The notes: generated by a model not told the origin, from the letters alone. Positions 52,081 to 61,417 are shown, counted from the first letter of the stretch. The stretch is 64,000 bases of DNA from JAEUOS01 sp040382235 (GCA_040382235.1 JBEIFV010000008.1:20120-84119); one strand, 5' to 3'. Numbers and translations are program-made.

Positions 52081-54318
52081 ATGAAGGCAGGCAAACTGGT
52101 TGTGGTTTTTGTGATCGTGGCTGTGATCGCCGCGTTTTTCGCTTTCGGTGGCCAGCGCTACCTGACCTTCGAGGCGATCAAGGCGCAACAGACCGCCATC
52201 GTTGGCCTTTATCAGGCCCACCCGGCGCAGACCATTGCCGCCTTTTTCGCCGCTTACGTGGCGGTCACGGCGCTGTCGCTGCCCGGCGCGGCCCTGATGA
52301 CGCTCCTGGCTGGCGCCATCTTTGGCCTGCTCGCCGGCACCGTGATCGTTTCCTTTGCCTCATCGATCGGTGCCACCCTGGCTTTCCTGGCCAGCCGCTT
52401 CCTGCTGCGCGACTGGGTGCAGGCCAGGTTCGGTGCCCGACTTGCGGCGATCAACGCGGGGGTGGCGCGCGAAGGTGGCTTTTACCTGTTCACGCTGCGC
52501 CTGATTCCGGCGATTCCGTTTTTCGCCATCAATCTCCTGATGGGCTTGACGCCGATCAAGATTCTCACTTACTACCTGGTGAGCCAGCTCGGCATGCTTG
52601 CCGGCACAGTGGTGTACGTCAACGCCGGCACGCAGTTGGCGCAAATCAGTTCCCTCAAAGGAATTCTCTCGCCCGGCCTTTTGGGGGCATTCGTGCTGCT
52701 GGGCATTTTTCCCCTGATTGCGAAGAAAGTGATCGACATGTTCAAGGCCCGCAAGGTGTATGCGAAGTGGATTCACCTGAAACCGGCGAAATTCGATCGC
52801 AACGTGGTGGTGATCGGCGCCGGTTCCGGCGGCCTGGTGACTGCCTACATCGCGGCTGCGGTCAAGGCCCGAGTTACCCTGGTCGAGAAGCACAAGATGG
52901 GCGGTGATTGCCTCAACTTCGGTTGCGTGCCCTCGAAGGCGCTGATCCGTTCGGCCAAGTTTCTCTCGCATGTGAAGCGCTCGAAGGAGTTCGGCATCGA
53001 TGCCGCCGATGCACGCTTCGACTTCGCCGCCGTGATGGAGCGCGTGCAGTCGGTGATCAACACCATCGAGCCGCACGACTCGGTCGAACGCTATACCGGC
53101 CTCGGGGTCGAAGTGATCGAAGCCGAAGCGAAGATCACCTCGCCATGGACGGTCGAGGTGAAAAAGGCCGATGGCAGCAGACAGACGCTCTCCACCCGCA
53201 GCATCGTGATCGCCGCCGGCGCCCGCCCGCTGGTGCCGCCGATTCCGGGCTTGAAAGAGATGAACCCCCTGACCTCGGATACGGTGTGGAACATTCGCAC
53301 CCTGCCCAGGCGCCTGCTAGTGCTGGGCGGCGGGCCGATCGGCTCCGAACTGACGCAATGTTTCGCCCGCTTCGGCGCCCAGGTGACGCAGGTCGAGATG
53401 GCGCCTCGCATCATGCTGCGCGAAGACCCGGAAGTCTCCGCAATGGTGATGAAACAGTTTCGCGCCGAGGGCGTGAATGTGCTGGTCAATCACAAGGCGC
53501 GCGAATTTAGAGTCGAGAACGGCGAGAAGATCCTGATCGCCGAGCATGCCGGGCAGGACGTGAAAATCGCCTTCGACCAGGTGCTGTGCGCCCTCGGTCG
53601 CACCCCCAACGTGACCGGGTACGGCCTGGAGGAACTGGGCATTCCAACCACCAAGACGCGCACGGTGGAAACCAATGAATACCTGGAAACCCTGTTTCCG
53701 AATATCTATGCCTGCGGCGATGTCGCCGGCCCCTATCAGTTCACGCATGTCGCCGCCCATCAGGCCTGGTACGCCGCGGTCAATGCGCTGTTTGGCACGT
53801 TCCGCAAGTACAAGGCGGATTACTCGGTGATTCCCTGGGCCACCTTCACCGAGCCCGAAGTCGCGCGCGTGGGCTTGAATGAAATGGAAGCCAAGGAGAA
53901 GGGCATCGCCTACAGTGCCTACGTCTACGGCATCGATGATCTCGATCGTGCCATCGCCGACAGCGAGGCGCACGGCATGGTCAAGGTGCTGACCGCACCC
54001 GGCAGCGATCGCATTCTGGGCGTCACCATCGCCGGCGAGCATGCCGGTGACCTGATCGCCGAGTATGTGGCGGCGATGAAGCACGGTCTGGGCCTGAACA
54101 AGATCCTGGGCACCATCCATATTTATCCGACCCTGGCCGAAGCCAACAAATATGCGGCCGGCGTGTGGAAGCGCAGCACCGTGACCATGGGCCAGCATGC
54201 GGTGCTCGAGGCATTTCAGGCATGGCGTCGCGGTGCCGACGGTTTTGGCGCGGTGTTGTCCAAACTGCTTGCGATGGGCGGCGACAAACGTCCGGCCTAT
54301 GCGCCGGAACATCGCTAG
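52081..54318 (+). CDS. VTT-domain membrane protein fused to dihydrolipoamide-dehydrogenase-like reductase
   Basis: 745 residues. The first 220 form a TVP38/TMEM64 (VTT) membrane domain with about six helices (LSLPGAALMTLLAGAIFG and TLRLIPAIPFFAINLLMGL). The rest is a class I flavin disulfide reductase: FAD loop VVVIGAGSGGLVTAYIAAA, redox-active CLNFGCVPSK, NAD loop LLVLGGGPIGSELTQCF (aa ~416-432) and the C-terminal dimer interface with HIYPT. It is related to mercuric and dihydrolipoamide reductases. It would be a membrane-anchored reductase acting on a disulfide or metal substrate; the fusion recurs in arsenic-linked loci but its reaction is not known to me. Confidence 0.9.
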   Translation: MKAGKLVVVFVIVAVIAAFFAFGGQRYLTFEAIKAQQTAIVGLYQAHPAQTIAAFFAAYVAVTALSLPGAALMTLLAGAIFGLLAGTVIVSFASSIGATLAFLASRFLLRDWVQARFGARLAAINAGVAREGGFYLFTLRLIPAIPFFAINLLMGLTPIKILTYYLVSQLGMLAGTVVYVNAGTQLAQISSLKGILSPGLLGAFVLLGIFPLIAKKVIDMFKARKVYAKWIHLKPAKFDRNVVVIGAGSGGLVTAYIAAAVKARVTLVEKHKMGGDCLNFGCVPSKALIRSAKFLSHVKRSKEFGIDAADARFDFAAVMERVQSVINTIEPHDSVERYTGLGVEVIEAEAKITSPWTVEVKKADGSRQTLSTRSIVIAAGARPLVPPIPGLKEMNPLTSDTVWNIRTLPRRLLVLGGGPIGSELTQCFARFGAQVTQVEMAPRIMLREDPEVSAMVMKQFRAEGVNVLVNHKAREFRVENGEKILIAEHAGQDVKIAFDQVLCALGRTPNVTGYGLEELGIPTTKTRTVETNEYLETLFPNIYACGDVAGPYQFTHVAAHQAWYAAVNALFGTFRKYKADYSVIPWATFTEPEVARVGLNEMEAKEKGIAYSAYVYGIDDLDRAIADSEAHGMVKVLTAPGSDRILGVTIAGEHAGDLIAEYVAAMKHGLGLNKILGTIHIYPTLAEANKYAAGVWKRSTVTMGQHAVLEAFQAWRRGADGFGAVLSKLLAMGGDKRPAYAPEHR

Positions 54319-54333
54319 GAAAGGATAAGCGTC

Positions 54334-55176
54334 ATGTTCAACACAAGGTTCATGCAACGACTGCTGGCCCTGTTGCTGATGATCGGCCCGTGGGCGCTTG
54401 CGCAGGCACAGTTCGACCACAGCCACAAGGCCTGGGACACGCTGCTCAAGAAGCATGTGCTGCTGCTGCAGGGCGGCAAGGCCAGCCAGGTGCGCTATGC
54501 CGGCATGCGCGCCGACGAGGTGGCGTTGAAGGCTTACACCGAGAGCTTGTCGAAGGTGCAGGAGTCCGACTTCAAGGCCTGGAACAAGGCGCAGCAGATG
54601 GCCTTCCTGATCAATGCCTACAACGCCTACACGGTGGTGAAGATCCTGCAGAAGTACCCGAACCTGAAGTCGATTCGCGACTTCGGCAACGTCATCGGCA
54701 ATCCGTGGAAGGACAAGTTCTTCACCCTCTTCGGGCGCGAGGCTTTCCTCGATGACATCGAGCACAACATTCTGCGCAAGGCCGGCGTGTATGACGAGCC
54801 GCGCGTGCACTACGCCGTCAACTGCGCCTCGATCGGTTGCCCGATGCTGCGTGAAGAGGCGTTTGTGGCCGAGCGCCTCGATGCGCAACTGGAAGAACAG
54901 GCCAGGCGCTTCCTTTCGGATCGCTCGCGCAACCGCTTCAACGCCGCGCAGGGTGCGCTCGAGGTATCGAAGATTTTCGACTGGTTCAAGGTCGATTGGC
55001 AAAGCGGCTACAAGGGCATTGGCGCCAACGCGCAGCCGATCGCCTCCCGCGAACAGTACTTTGCGCGCTATGCCGATGTGCTGTCGGACAAGCCTGAGGA
55101 GCGCAAGCTGATCGCCACCGGTTCTGTGGCGATCCGCTTTCTCGATTACGATTGGGCGATCAACGACACCCGCTGA
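54334..55176 (+). CDS. DUF547 domain exported protein
   Basis: 280 residues with a signal peptide (about residues 1-25, ending AQAQ). The DUF547 core is clear: MAFLINAYNAYTVVKIL, then DIEHNILRK, VHYAVNCASIGCPMLREEAF (aa ~168-187), and KIFDWFKVDW. The fold is related to cysteine peptidases and transglutaminases, and the CASIGCP stretch is its conserved patch. It follows the VTT-reductase gene by 15 bases; the two are frequent neighbours in arsenosugar-type clusters. Confidence 0.9.
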   Translation: MFNTRFMQRLLALLLMIGPWALAQAQFDHSHKAWDTLLKKHVLLLQGGKASQVRYAGMRADEVALKAYTESLSKVQESDFKAWNKAQQMAFLINAYNAYTVVKILQKYPNLKSIRDFGNVIGNPWKDKFFTLFGREAFLDDIEHNILRKAGVYDEPRVHYAVNCASIGCPMLREEAFVAERLDAQLEEQARRFLSDRSRNRFNAAQGALEVSKIFDWFKVDWQSGYKGIGANAQPIASREQYFARYADVLSDKPEERKLIATGSVAIRFLDYDWAINDTR

Positions 55177-55185
55177 AGCTTCGCC

Positions 55186-55884
55186 TTGCCCGCACTGCGC
55201 CTATCCATCATCGTTCCGGTTCTCAATGAAGCAGACGGCATCGAATCCAACCTGGCGTTGCTGACCGGGCTGCGCCGCGCGGGTTGTGAAGTGATCGTGG
55301 TGGACGGCGGCAGCAGCGACGATACCGTCGCGCGTGCGGCCCCCATGTGTGACCAGCTGCTCGAATCGGCGCGCGGACGCGCCGCGCAGATGAACGCAGG
55401 CGCGTTCGCCGCGCGCACCGGCTTGTTTTTGTTCCTGCACGCCGATACGCGTCTGCCTCTGGGGGCCCTGGATGCGATCGAAGCGGCTACGCGTGGCCGC
55501 GCCCTGGCATGGGGGCGCTTCGACGTCCGTCTCGACAGCCCGCGCGCCTCGCTGGCGCTGGTGGGCGCGATGATGAACCTGCGTTCCCGGCTGACCGGCA
55601 TCGCCACCGGCGATCAGGCCCTGTTCATGACACGCGACGCCTTTGAGAGGGTTGGCGGTTTTCCCGACATTGCGTTGATGGAGGATGTGGAAATCAGCGC
55701 ACGGCTGCAGCGCCTGGCGAAGCCGGTTTGCCTGCACCTCAAGGTCCTCACTTCGGCACGGCGCTGGGAGACGCGTGGCGTACTGGCGACCGTTGTGCTG
55801 ATGTGGCGCCTGCGCCTTGCGTACTTTTTTGGCGCTTCGCCCGAGGCCTTGGCGCGCCGGTACCGCTGCAGGCCCGATCAATGA
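55186..55884 (+). CDS. GT2 glycosyltransferase, TIGR04283 (arsenosugar) type
   Basis: 232 residues starting at a TTG (55186). A family 2 glycosyltransferase: LSIIVPVLNEADGIESNL, VIVVDGGSSDDT, the DxD-containing FLHADTRLP and GGFPDIALMEDVEISARL (aa ~152-169). The TIGR04283 sub-family is tied to arsenosugar loci, where a sugar would be added to the ArsS product. It follows the DUF547 gene by 9 bases and overlaps the next gene by 4 bases. Confidence 0.88.
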   Translation: MPALRLSIIVPVLNEADGIESNLALLTGLRRAGCEVIVVDGGSSDDTVARAAPMCDQLLESARGRAAQMNAGAFAARTGLFLFLHADTRLPLGALDAIEAATRGRALAWGRFDVRLDSPRASLALVGAMMNLRSRLTGIATGDQALFMTRDAFERVGGFPDIALMEDVEISARLQRLAKPVCLHLKVLTSARRWETRGVLATVVLMWRLRLAYFFGASPEALARRYRCRPDQ

Positions 55885-57008
55885 AAAAATTGCTGTTGAT
55901 CGGGGCCGGCCACGCGCATGTCGAAGTGCTGCGGCAGTTCAGCCTGCATCCCGCCGCCAACGCCGCCATCACCCTGGTGAGCCCGCAGCGTCTCATGTTG
56001 TATGCCGGCATGCTGCCCGGCCTGGTGGCGGGCCACTACGCTGCCGGCCAGTGTCAGATCGACCTGGCGCCCCTGGCGCAAGAAGCGGGCATCGAGCTTG
56101 TGGCCGATCGCGTGGTCGGGCTCGACGCGGAGGCTCGGGTGGCGATGACCGGGAGCGGGCGAGGGCTCGAATTCGACTTCGCATCCATCGATATCGGCGT
56201 CACCCCGTTCGCGCCCGATGTACCGGGGCTGCGCCGCTTCGCCCTCCTGGCCAAGCCGGTTGACGTGTTTCTCGAAGGCTGGGACCGGGTGCGCGAACTG
56301 GCACGCGAAGGCGCGCTGTCGCGACTCACGGTCGTAGGCGGCAGCGCCGCGGCTGTGGAGCTGATGCTTGCCATGCAGCATCGCCTGCGGCGCGAATTGC
56401 CGCCGCGTGTCTTTGGCGACTTCGGCTTTTCGATCGTGACCGAGGGTCCGCGCCTCCTGGGCGAGCTTCCTGACCAGTTGGGTCTGGCGGTCGAAGCCTT
56501 GTGCGTGGCGCGCGGCATCAGCTTGCTGCGCGGAGCAGCGGTGAAACTGATTGAGCGCGACAGCCTGCTTCTTTCAAACGGCGCCCAACTGGCAAGCGAC
56601 ATCACTGTCTGGGCCAGTGGCGCTTATCCAGCGCGCTGGCTTGCCGCCGCCGGCCTCGCCTGCGATATGGGCGGCTTTATGCAGACCGACGCCAGCCTGC
56701 GCTCGTTGAGCCACAAGCGTATCTATGGCGCCGGCGATTGCAGCATCGCGGAACAACAACGGCGCCTGCCTATTGGCATCTGTGGCTTGCCGCAGGGGCT
56801 GCCATTGGCCGCCAACCTGCGTCAGGCGCTCGCCGGCCAGCCGTCGCTGCCCTGGACGCCGCCGCTCGCGGAGCGGGCGATGTTGAGCCTCGGGGCCCGC
56901 AATGCGTTCGGAGTGCACGGCGCGGCGATCTTGAATTCGCCCCGATGGTTCAACTGGCGCTGGAAAGACTGGAGCGATCGTCGTTGGGTGAGGCGTTTCC
57001 GGGTGTGA
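55881..57008 (+). CDS. NDH-2-like pyridine nucleotide-disulfide oxidoreductase (TIGR03169 type)
   Basis: 375 residues from the ATG at 55881, overlapping the glycosyltransferase stop. The FAD loop LLLIGAGHAHVEVLR and the long MLYAGMLPGLVAGHY stretch are typical of the TIGR03169 family, which elsewhere is fused to or beside selenide water dikinase. An NAD-binding loop VVGGSAAAVELML and the C-terminal GAGDCS flavin motif are present. No selD is seen here; the gene is the last of the arsS-linked set. Confidence 0.85.
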   Translation: MKKLLLIGAGHAHVEVLRQFSLHPAANAAITLVSPQRLMLYAGMLPGLVAGHYAAGQCQIDLAPLAQEAGIELVADRVVGLDAEARVAMTGSGRGLEFDFASIDIGVTPFAPDVPGLRRFALLAKPVDVFLEGWDRVRELAREGALSRLTVVGGSAAAVELMLAMQHRLRRELPPRVFGDFGFSIVTEGPRLLGELPDQLGLAVEALCVARGISLLRGAAVKLIERDSLLLSNGAQLASDITVWASGAYPARWLAAAGLACDMGGFMQTDASLRSLSHKRIYGAGDCSIAEQQRRLPIGICGLPQGLPLAANLRQALAGQPSLPWTPPLAERAMLSLGARNAFGVHGAAILNSPRWFNWRWKDWSDRRWVRRFRV

Positions 57009-57036
57009 TGAAGGCAGTGCCCGGATCAAGCGCTTT

Positions 57037-57330
57037 TCAGGCGACGGCCTCGACGATGCGGATGTCGCGTACCGCCGCGTCACCGAGCGCGCGCAGCGCG
57101 TCCTGATAAGCGGCGCTGTCGTGTGCCGCGGTGGCCGCGGCGATGCTTTCGAACTCGATGATCACGACCCGCTGCATCAGCCCCGCTTCGTAGGTGTGCG
57201 CGGGCATGCCGCGTGCGAGGAAGCGCCCGCCGCCGGCCTGGATCGCGGGCCCCGCCAGTTTTGAATATGCGGCCATCGCGTCGGGTTTGTCGATCGAACG
57301 GTAGGTGGCGACCCAGTAGGCTTTTGTCAT
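57037..57330 (-). CDS. DUF1330 domain protein
   Basis: 97 residues from the ATG at 57330 (MTKAYWVATYRSIDKPDA). It has the ferredoxin-like dimeric alpha/beta-barrel pattern of DUF1330: AAYSKLAGPAIQAGGGRFLARG (aa ~20-41), then VVIIEFESIAAATAAHDSAAYQ. No function is established. It converges with the TIGR03169 gene and is followed upstream by 194 bases without a gene before the xth stop. Confidence 0.88.
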   Translation of the reverse strand: MTKAYWVATYRSIDKPDAMAAYSKLAGPAIQAGGGRFLARGMPAHTYEAGLMQRVVIIEFESIAAATAAHDSAAYQDALRALGDAAVRDIRIVEAVA

Positions 57331-57524
57331 CGGTTTGTTCCTGGTTGACTGCAATGGGGATTGAACTTCAATCGCAGGCCCATGGCTCACTCCCATTGGT
57401 TGTTGATGGTCCGGTTGCGTATCCACCAAAACTGTACCCTGACGCCGCCCGCTCGTCGAAACCATGCACGGCGCTCGGCCGGCCATGCTCGAGGGGCTGA
57501 CCGGCGACCGCTGGAACCGGCTGC

Positions 57525-58316
57525 TTATGGCCAATCATAGTCGATGGTCAGTGGCGCATGGTCGCTGAAACGCTGGTCCTTGTAGATTGATGCGGCGCGC
57601 GCTTTGGCGGCGATGCCGGGCGTCGCGATCTGGTAATCGAGTCGCCAGCCGACGTTTTTTTCATATGCCGCCCCCCGGTTGCTCCACCAAGTATAGGCCT
57701 CGCTGGTGGTTTCCGGATGCAGTTTCCGATACACGTCGACGAAACCGACCTCCTCGAACACTTTGGAGAGCCAGGCGCGCTCCGCAGGCAGGAAACCCGA
57801 GTTCCTCTGGTTGCTTTTCCAGTTCTTGAGATCGATCTCGCGATGCGCGATATTGAAATCGCCGCAAATGACCACCTCGCGCCGGGTTTTTTTGAGTTTT
57901 TTCAGGTGCGGCAGGAACTCGTCGAGAAAGCGGAACTTGGCTTGTTGGCGATCCTCGCCGGAGGAACCCGAAGGCTGGTACAGGGAGACCACCGAGTAGC
58001 CTTTGAAATCGCCGCGTACGTAGCGGCCTTCGGCATCGAATTCGTGCGATCCGAAGCCGGTCTGTACCCGCGTCGGTACCAGCCGACTGTACAAGCCGAC
58101 CCCGCTGTAGCCCTTTTTCTGGGCATAGTGGAAATGCCCGTTCAAGGCGCTGCGCGGTGCGCCAGGCATCAACAGGTCCGCCGTCATGTCGGCTTCCTGT
58201 GCCTTGATTTCCTGCACGCACAGCGCGTCGGCCTTCTGGCTACGCAGCCAGTCGAAGCAGCCCTTCCTGGCCGCCGAGCGAATGCCGTTTAAGTTGAGTG
58301 AGATAATCCGCAGCAT
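57525..58316 (-). CDS. xth: Exodeoxyribonuclease III
   Basis: 263 residues, standard length for ExoIII/AP endonuclease. Motifs: LNLNGIRSAARKG, CVQEIKAQ with the metal-binding Glu, VVSLYQPSGS, VICGDFNIAHREIDL with the catalytic Asp-Asn pair, WRLDYQI and the terminal SDHAPL. It repairs abasic sites and 3' blocked ends. It is divergent from pyrE with 21 bases between the start codons. Confidence 0.95.
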   Translation of the reverse strand: MLRIISLNLNGIRSAARKGCFDWLRSQKADALCVQEIKAQEADMTADLLMPGAPRSALNGHFHYAQKKGYSGVGLYSRLVPTRVQTGFGSHEFDAEGRYVRGDFKGYSVVSLYQPSGSSGEDRQQAKFRFLDEFLPHLKKLKKTRREVVICGDFNIAHREIDLKNWKSNQRNSGFLPAERAWLSKVFEEVGFVDVYRKLHPETTSEAYTWWSNRGAAYEKNVGWRLDYQIATPGIAAKARAASIYKDQRFSDHAPLTIDYDWP

Positions 58317-58337
58317 ACGTCGTTTAGTACCCGGAAA

Positions 58338-58991
58338 ATGGTCGATCTTCGTCAGGAATTCATTCGTTTTTGCATCGCATCAAAGGTGCTGACCTTCGGC
58401 GAATTCAGGACCAAGGCAGGAAGGATGTCGCCTTATTTTTTCAATGCCGGCTCATTCGATCACGGCATGGCGCTGGGGCACCTCGCGGAATTCTATGCCA
58501 AGACCATCGTCGCGGCCGGTCCGGATTTCGACATGCTTTTCGGTCCGGCCTACAAGGGCATTCCCCTGGCGGCGGCAACGGCGATTGAGTTGGCGCGCAT
58601 CGGGCGCGATGTGCCGTTCGCCTATAACCGCAAGGAAGCCAAGGACCACGGCGAAGGCGGGGTGATCGTCGGGCGAGCGCTGGCCGGTCGCGTCTTGATC
58701 ATCGACGACGTGATTTCTGCCGGCACTTCGGTGCGTGAATCGGTGCATCTGATCCGGGCAGCACGCGCCACAGTGGCCGGCGTGGTGATCGCGCTGGACC
58801 GCATGGAGCGTGGCGCCGGCCTGCTCTCGGCCGTGCAGGAGGTCAACCAGTTGTACGGCGTGCCCGTTATCTGTATCGCCAGCCTGGCCGATGTCTTGGG
58901 TTTTCTGGATGACTCGGCAGACCCGGCGTTGCTACAATCGCGCGACGCGGTGGCCGCCTACCGGCGGACTTACGGAACGGACGGAGACTGA
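58338..58991 (+). CDS. pyrE: Orotate phosphoribosyltransferase
   Basis: 217 residues. The PRPP-binding loop VLIIDDVISAGTS and the YNRKEAKDHGEGG flexible loop identify PyrE, which makes orotidine 5'-phosphate in pyrimidine synthesis. The N-terminal FGEFRTKAGRMSPYFFN is typical. It is 2 bases upstream of the DUF4124 gene. Confidence 0.97.
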   Translation: MVDLRQEFIRFCIASKVLTFGEFRTKAGRMSPYFFNAGSFDHGMALGHLAEFYAKTIVAAGPDFDMLFGPAYKGIPLAAATAIELARIGRDVPFAYNRKEAKDHGEGGVIVGRALAGRVLIIDDVISAGTSVRESVHLIRAARATVAGVVIALDRMERGAGLLSAVQEVNQLYGVPVICIASLADVLGFLDDSADPALLQSRDAVAAYRRTYGTDGD

Positions 58992-58993
58992 AA

Positions 58994-59638
58994 GTGTCCC
59001 TGCAAGCGCTTGGTCGCATGCTAGTCATCGTCGCGATGTGCGCGGCCTGCGGGCTTGCACCAGCCCAGACCCGCATCTACACCTGCAAGGACGCCAACGG
59101 CAAGACCATCACTTCGGATCGGCCGCTGCCGGAATGCCAGGGGCGCGAAGGGCGCGTGCTGTCGGGGCAGGGTACCACGGTCAAGAAGATCGAGGCGCCG
59201 TTGACGCCCGAACAACTCGCGGCGCGCGAAATCGAGGATCAGAAGAAGCGCGAAGAAGACGAGCGTCGCCGCGAGCAGGCACGTCGCGACAAGGCGCTGC
59301 TCAACACCTATGCCGGTGTCGACGATATCGAAAGCAAGCGGCAGCGTGCCTTGGCCCAGGTCGAGCGCGAGGCGCGCGAGTCCGAGCGGCGTATCTCCAT
59401 GCTCGAACGCCAGGCGCTGGAGAATCGGTCGGAAGGTGAGTTCTACAAGAAAAAGCAAATGCCCTCCGACTTGAAGCGCAGGCTCGACGAAAACGAAGCC
59501 GCGCTGAAGGCCGAAAAGCACCTGTTCGCCTCCAAGAAAAGCGAAGTCGCGCAAGTCAATGTCAAATTCGACGAAGACAAGAAGCGCTACTCGGAGCTTA
59601 CCGGTGCACTTACGCCGGAGCGTACTTCGAAAAAGTAG
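58994..59638 (+). CDS. DUF4124 domain exported protein
   Basis: 214 residues, GTG start. A signal peptide covers residues 1-25 (LVIVAMCAACGLAPAQ). The DUF4124 unit follows (RIYTCKDANGKTITSDRPLPEC), then a long charged coiled coil of Lys, Glu and Arg repeats (about residues 75-195). Such proteins are common next to pyrE in betaproteobacteria; no function is known. Confidence 0.88.
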   Translation: MSLQALGRMLVIVAMCAACGLAPAQTRIYTCKDANGKTITSDRPLPECQGREGRVLSGQGTTVKKIEAPLTPEQLAAREIEDQKKREEDERRREQARRDKALLNTYAGVDDIESKRQRALAQVEREARESERRISMLERQALENRSEGEFYKKKQMPSDLKRRLDENEAALKAEKHLFASKKSEVAQVNVKFDEDKKRYSELTGALTPERTSKK

Positions 59639-59746
59639 CCTGGCCGGACCGATCAGTCGAACGCACTGCTGCGCCTGGCCTTCGACCGAAATCGATCGAT
59701 TTCATCCTGTACCGGGGGTTGCGCTCAAGTGAAGCCGGTGGAAGTC

Positions 59747-61201
59747 TCAGGCCGCGAGTTTGCGGCGCAAAAGCTCGTTGACTTGCGCAGGATTGGCGCG
59801 GCCCATGCTGGCTTTCATGACCTGGCCTACCAGTGCGTTGAAGGCCTTTTCGCGGCCGGCACGGAACTCCTCGACCGATTTCGGGTGTGCCTTCAGCACC
59901 TCGTCGACGATTTTCTCGATCGCGCCGACATCGATGATCTGCCTCAAGCCGCGGGCTTCGATCACCGTGTCGGCGCTGGTGCTGCGGCCTTCAACGGCAT
60001 CGACCCACAGTGCAGCGAACACATCCTTGGCCAGCTTTCCGGACAGTGTGCCATCGGCGATGCGCTTGAGTAGCCCGGCCAATTGGTCGGGGCCCACCGG
60101 TGCGTCGGCTGCTTCCAGTCCGGCCTCGTTCAAGCGCCCCAGCAGATCGCCCGCGACCCAGTTCGCCGCCAGTTTCGCCTCCCCACCGAAGGCGCTCAAG
60201 GTGGTCTCGAAGTAGCTGGCGAGCGAGCGCGATGCAGTCAGGGTGTTGGCGTCGTAGGCCGAGAGGCCGAATGCGGATTCGAAGCGTGCGCGCATGGCTT
60301 GCGGCAATTCGGGCATGCTGCCGCGGATGCGCTCGACGGTCGCCGCGGTGATTTCCAGCGGCAACAGATCGGGGTCGGGAAAGTAGCGATAGTCCATCGC
60401 GTCTTCCTTGCTGCGCATCGAGCGGGTTTCATCTCGATCCGGGTCGTAGAGCCGCGTTTCCTGCACCACGCGCCCGCCGTCCTCGATCAGTTCGATCTGG
60501 CGGCTGATCTCGTACTCGATGGCCTTTTCCATGAAGCGGAACGAGTTCAGGTTCTTGATCTCGCAGCGGGTGCCGAATTCCTTTTGCCCCGTTGGTCGCA
60601 CCGAAACGTTGGCATCGCAGCGGAACGAGCCCTCCTGCATGTTGCCATCGCATATGCCCAGCCAGATCACCAAGTCGTGCAGGGCCTTGGCATAGGCCAC
60701 CGCTTCGGCGCTTGAACGCATTTCCGGTTCAGTGACGATCTCCAGGAGCGGGGTGCCGGCTCGGTTCAGGTCGATGCCCGACATGCCATGGTAGTCCTCA
60801 TGCAGCGATTTACCGGCGTCCTCTTCGAGGTGCGCGCGCGTCAGATGCACCGTTTTTGGCGTTCCGTCGACCATGATTGCCAGCGCCCCGCCCTGCACCA
60901 CCGGTATTTCGTACTGGCTGATCTGGTAGCCCTTGGGCAGATCGGGATAGAAGTAATTCTTGCGCGCGAAAATCGAGCGTGATGCGATCGTGGCGCCGAC
61001 CGCCAGGCCGAACTTCACCGCGCATTCGACCGCGCCAGCGTTGAGCACCGGCAGCACGCCGGGCAGGGCCAGGTCGATGGCGCTGGCCTGGACATTGGGC
61101 GCGGCGCCGAACTGCGTCGCGCTGCCGGAAAAGATTTTCGACCGCGTTGCCAGCTGGGCATGGGTTTCCAGCCCGATGACAACCTCCCACTGGCTGCGCA
61201 T
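59747..61201 (-). CDS. gatB: Aspartyl/glutamyl-tRNA(Asn/Gln) amidotransferase subunit B
   Basis: 484 residues, full length. WEVVIGLETHAQL at the N-terminus, YFYPDLPKGYQISQYEIPV (aa ~88-106), GIDLNRAGTPLLEIVTEPE, CDANVSVRP and the RYFPDPDLLPLEI run are GatB signatures; the C-terminal YqeY-like domain closes it. GatB phosphorylates mischarged Glu- or Asp-tRNA for amidation by GatA. It lies 3 bases downstream of a 70-aa gene that separates it from gatA. Confidence 0.97.
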   Translation of the reverse strand: MRSQWEVVIGLETHAQLATRSKIFSGSATQFGAAPNVQASAIDLALPGVLPVLNAGAVECAVKFGLAVGATIASRSIFARKNYFYPDLPKGYQISQYEIPVVQGGALAIMVDGTPKTVHLTRAHLEEDAGKSLHEDYHGMSGIDLNRAGTPLLEIVTEPEMRSSAEAVAYAKALHDLVIWLGICDGNMQEGSFRCDANVSVRPTGQKEFGTRCEIKNLNSFRFMEKAIEYEISRQIELIEDGGRVVQETRLYDPDRDETRSMRSKEDAMDYRYFPDPDLLPLEITAATVERIRGSMPELPQAMRARFESAFGLSAYDANTLTASRSLASYFETTLSAFGGEAKLAANWVAGDLLGRLNEAGLEAADAPVGPDQLAGLLKRIADGTLSGKLAKDVFAALWVDAVEGRSTSADTVIEARGLRQIIDVGAIEKIVDEVLKAHPKSVEEFRAGREKAFNALVGQVMKASMGRANPAQVNELLRRKLAA

Positions 61202-61204
61202 GGT

Positions 61205-61417
61205 TCAGTCCTCCTCGCCCTTCAGGTACGCGGGCATCAGGTCCGGTCGCAACATATAGATTTGGTGGCGCACCAGCATCAGCTCGGCCATCGCCGAGCC
61301 GATCCTGGCAACCTGTTCAGCCGGCATGCCGGTGCCGTCGCGCATGTCGCGCGCGGCTTCATCGAGCAGTTTCGATGCATCGAGCAGCTTGGCGTGGATC
61401 GTATCGAGCTTGGCCAT
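61205..61417 (-). CDS. Small conserved protein between gatA and gatB (70 aa)
   Basis: MAKLDTIHAKLLDASKLLDEA followed by helical sequence with LMLVRHQIYMLRPDLMPAYL (aa ~46-65). Its start overlaps the gatA stop by one base (TAATG), and gatB starts 3 bases after its stop, so it is made as part of the gat operon. It is all helix with no known motif. Its fixed place suggests a link to the amidotransferase, but nothing in the sequence shows one. Confidence 0.75.
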   Translation of the reverse strand: MAKLDTIHAKLLDASKLLDEAARDMRDGTGMPAEQVARIGSAMAELMLVRHQIYMLRPDLMPAYLKGEED

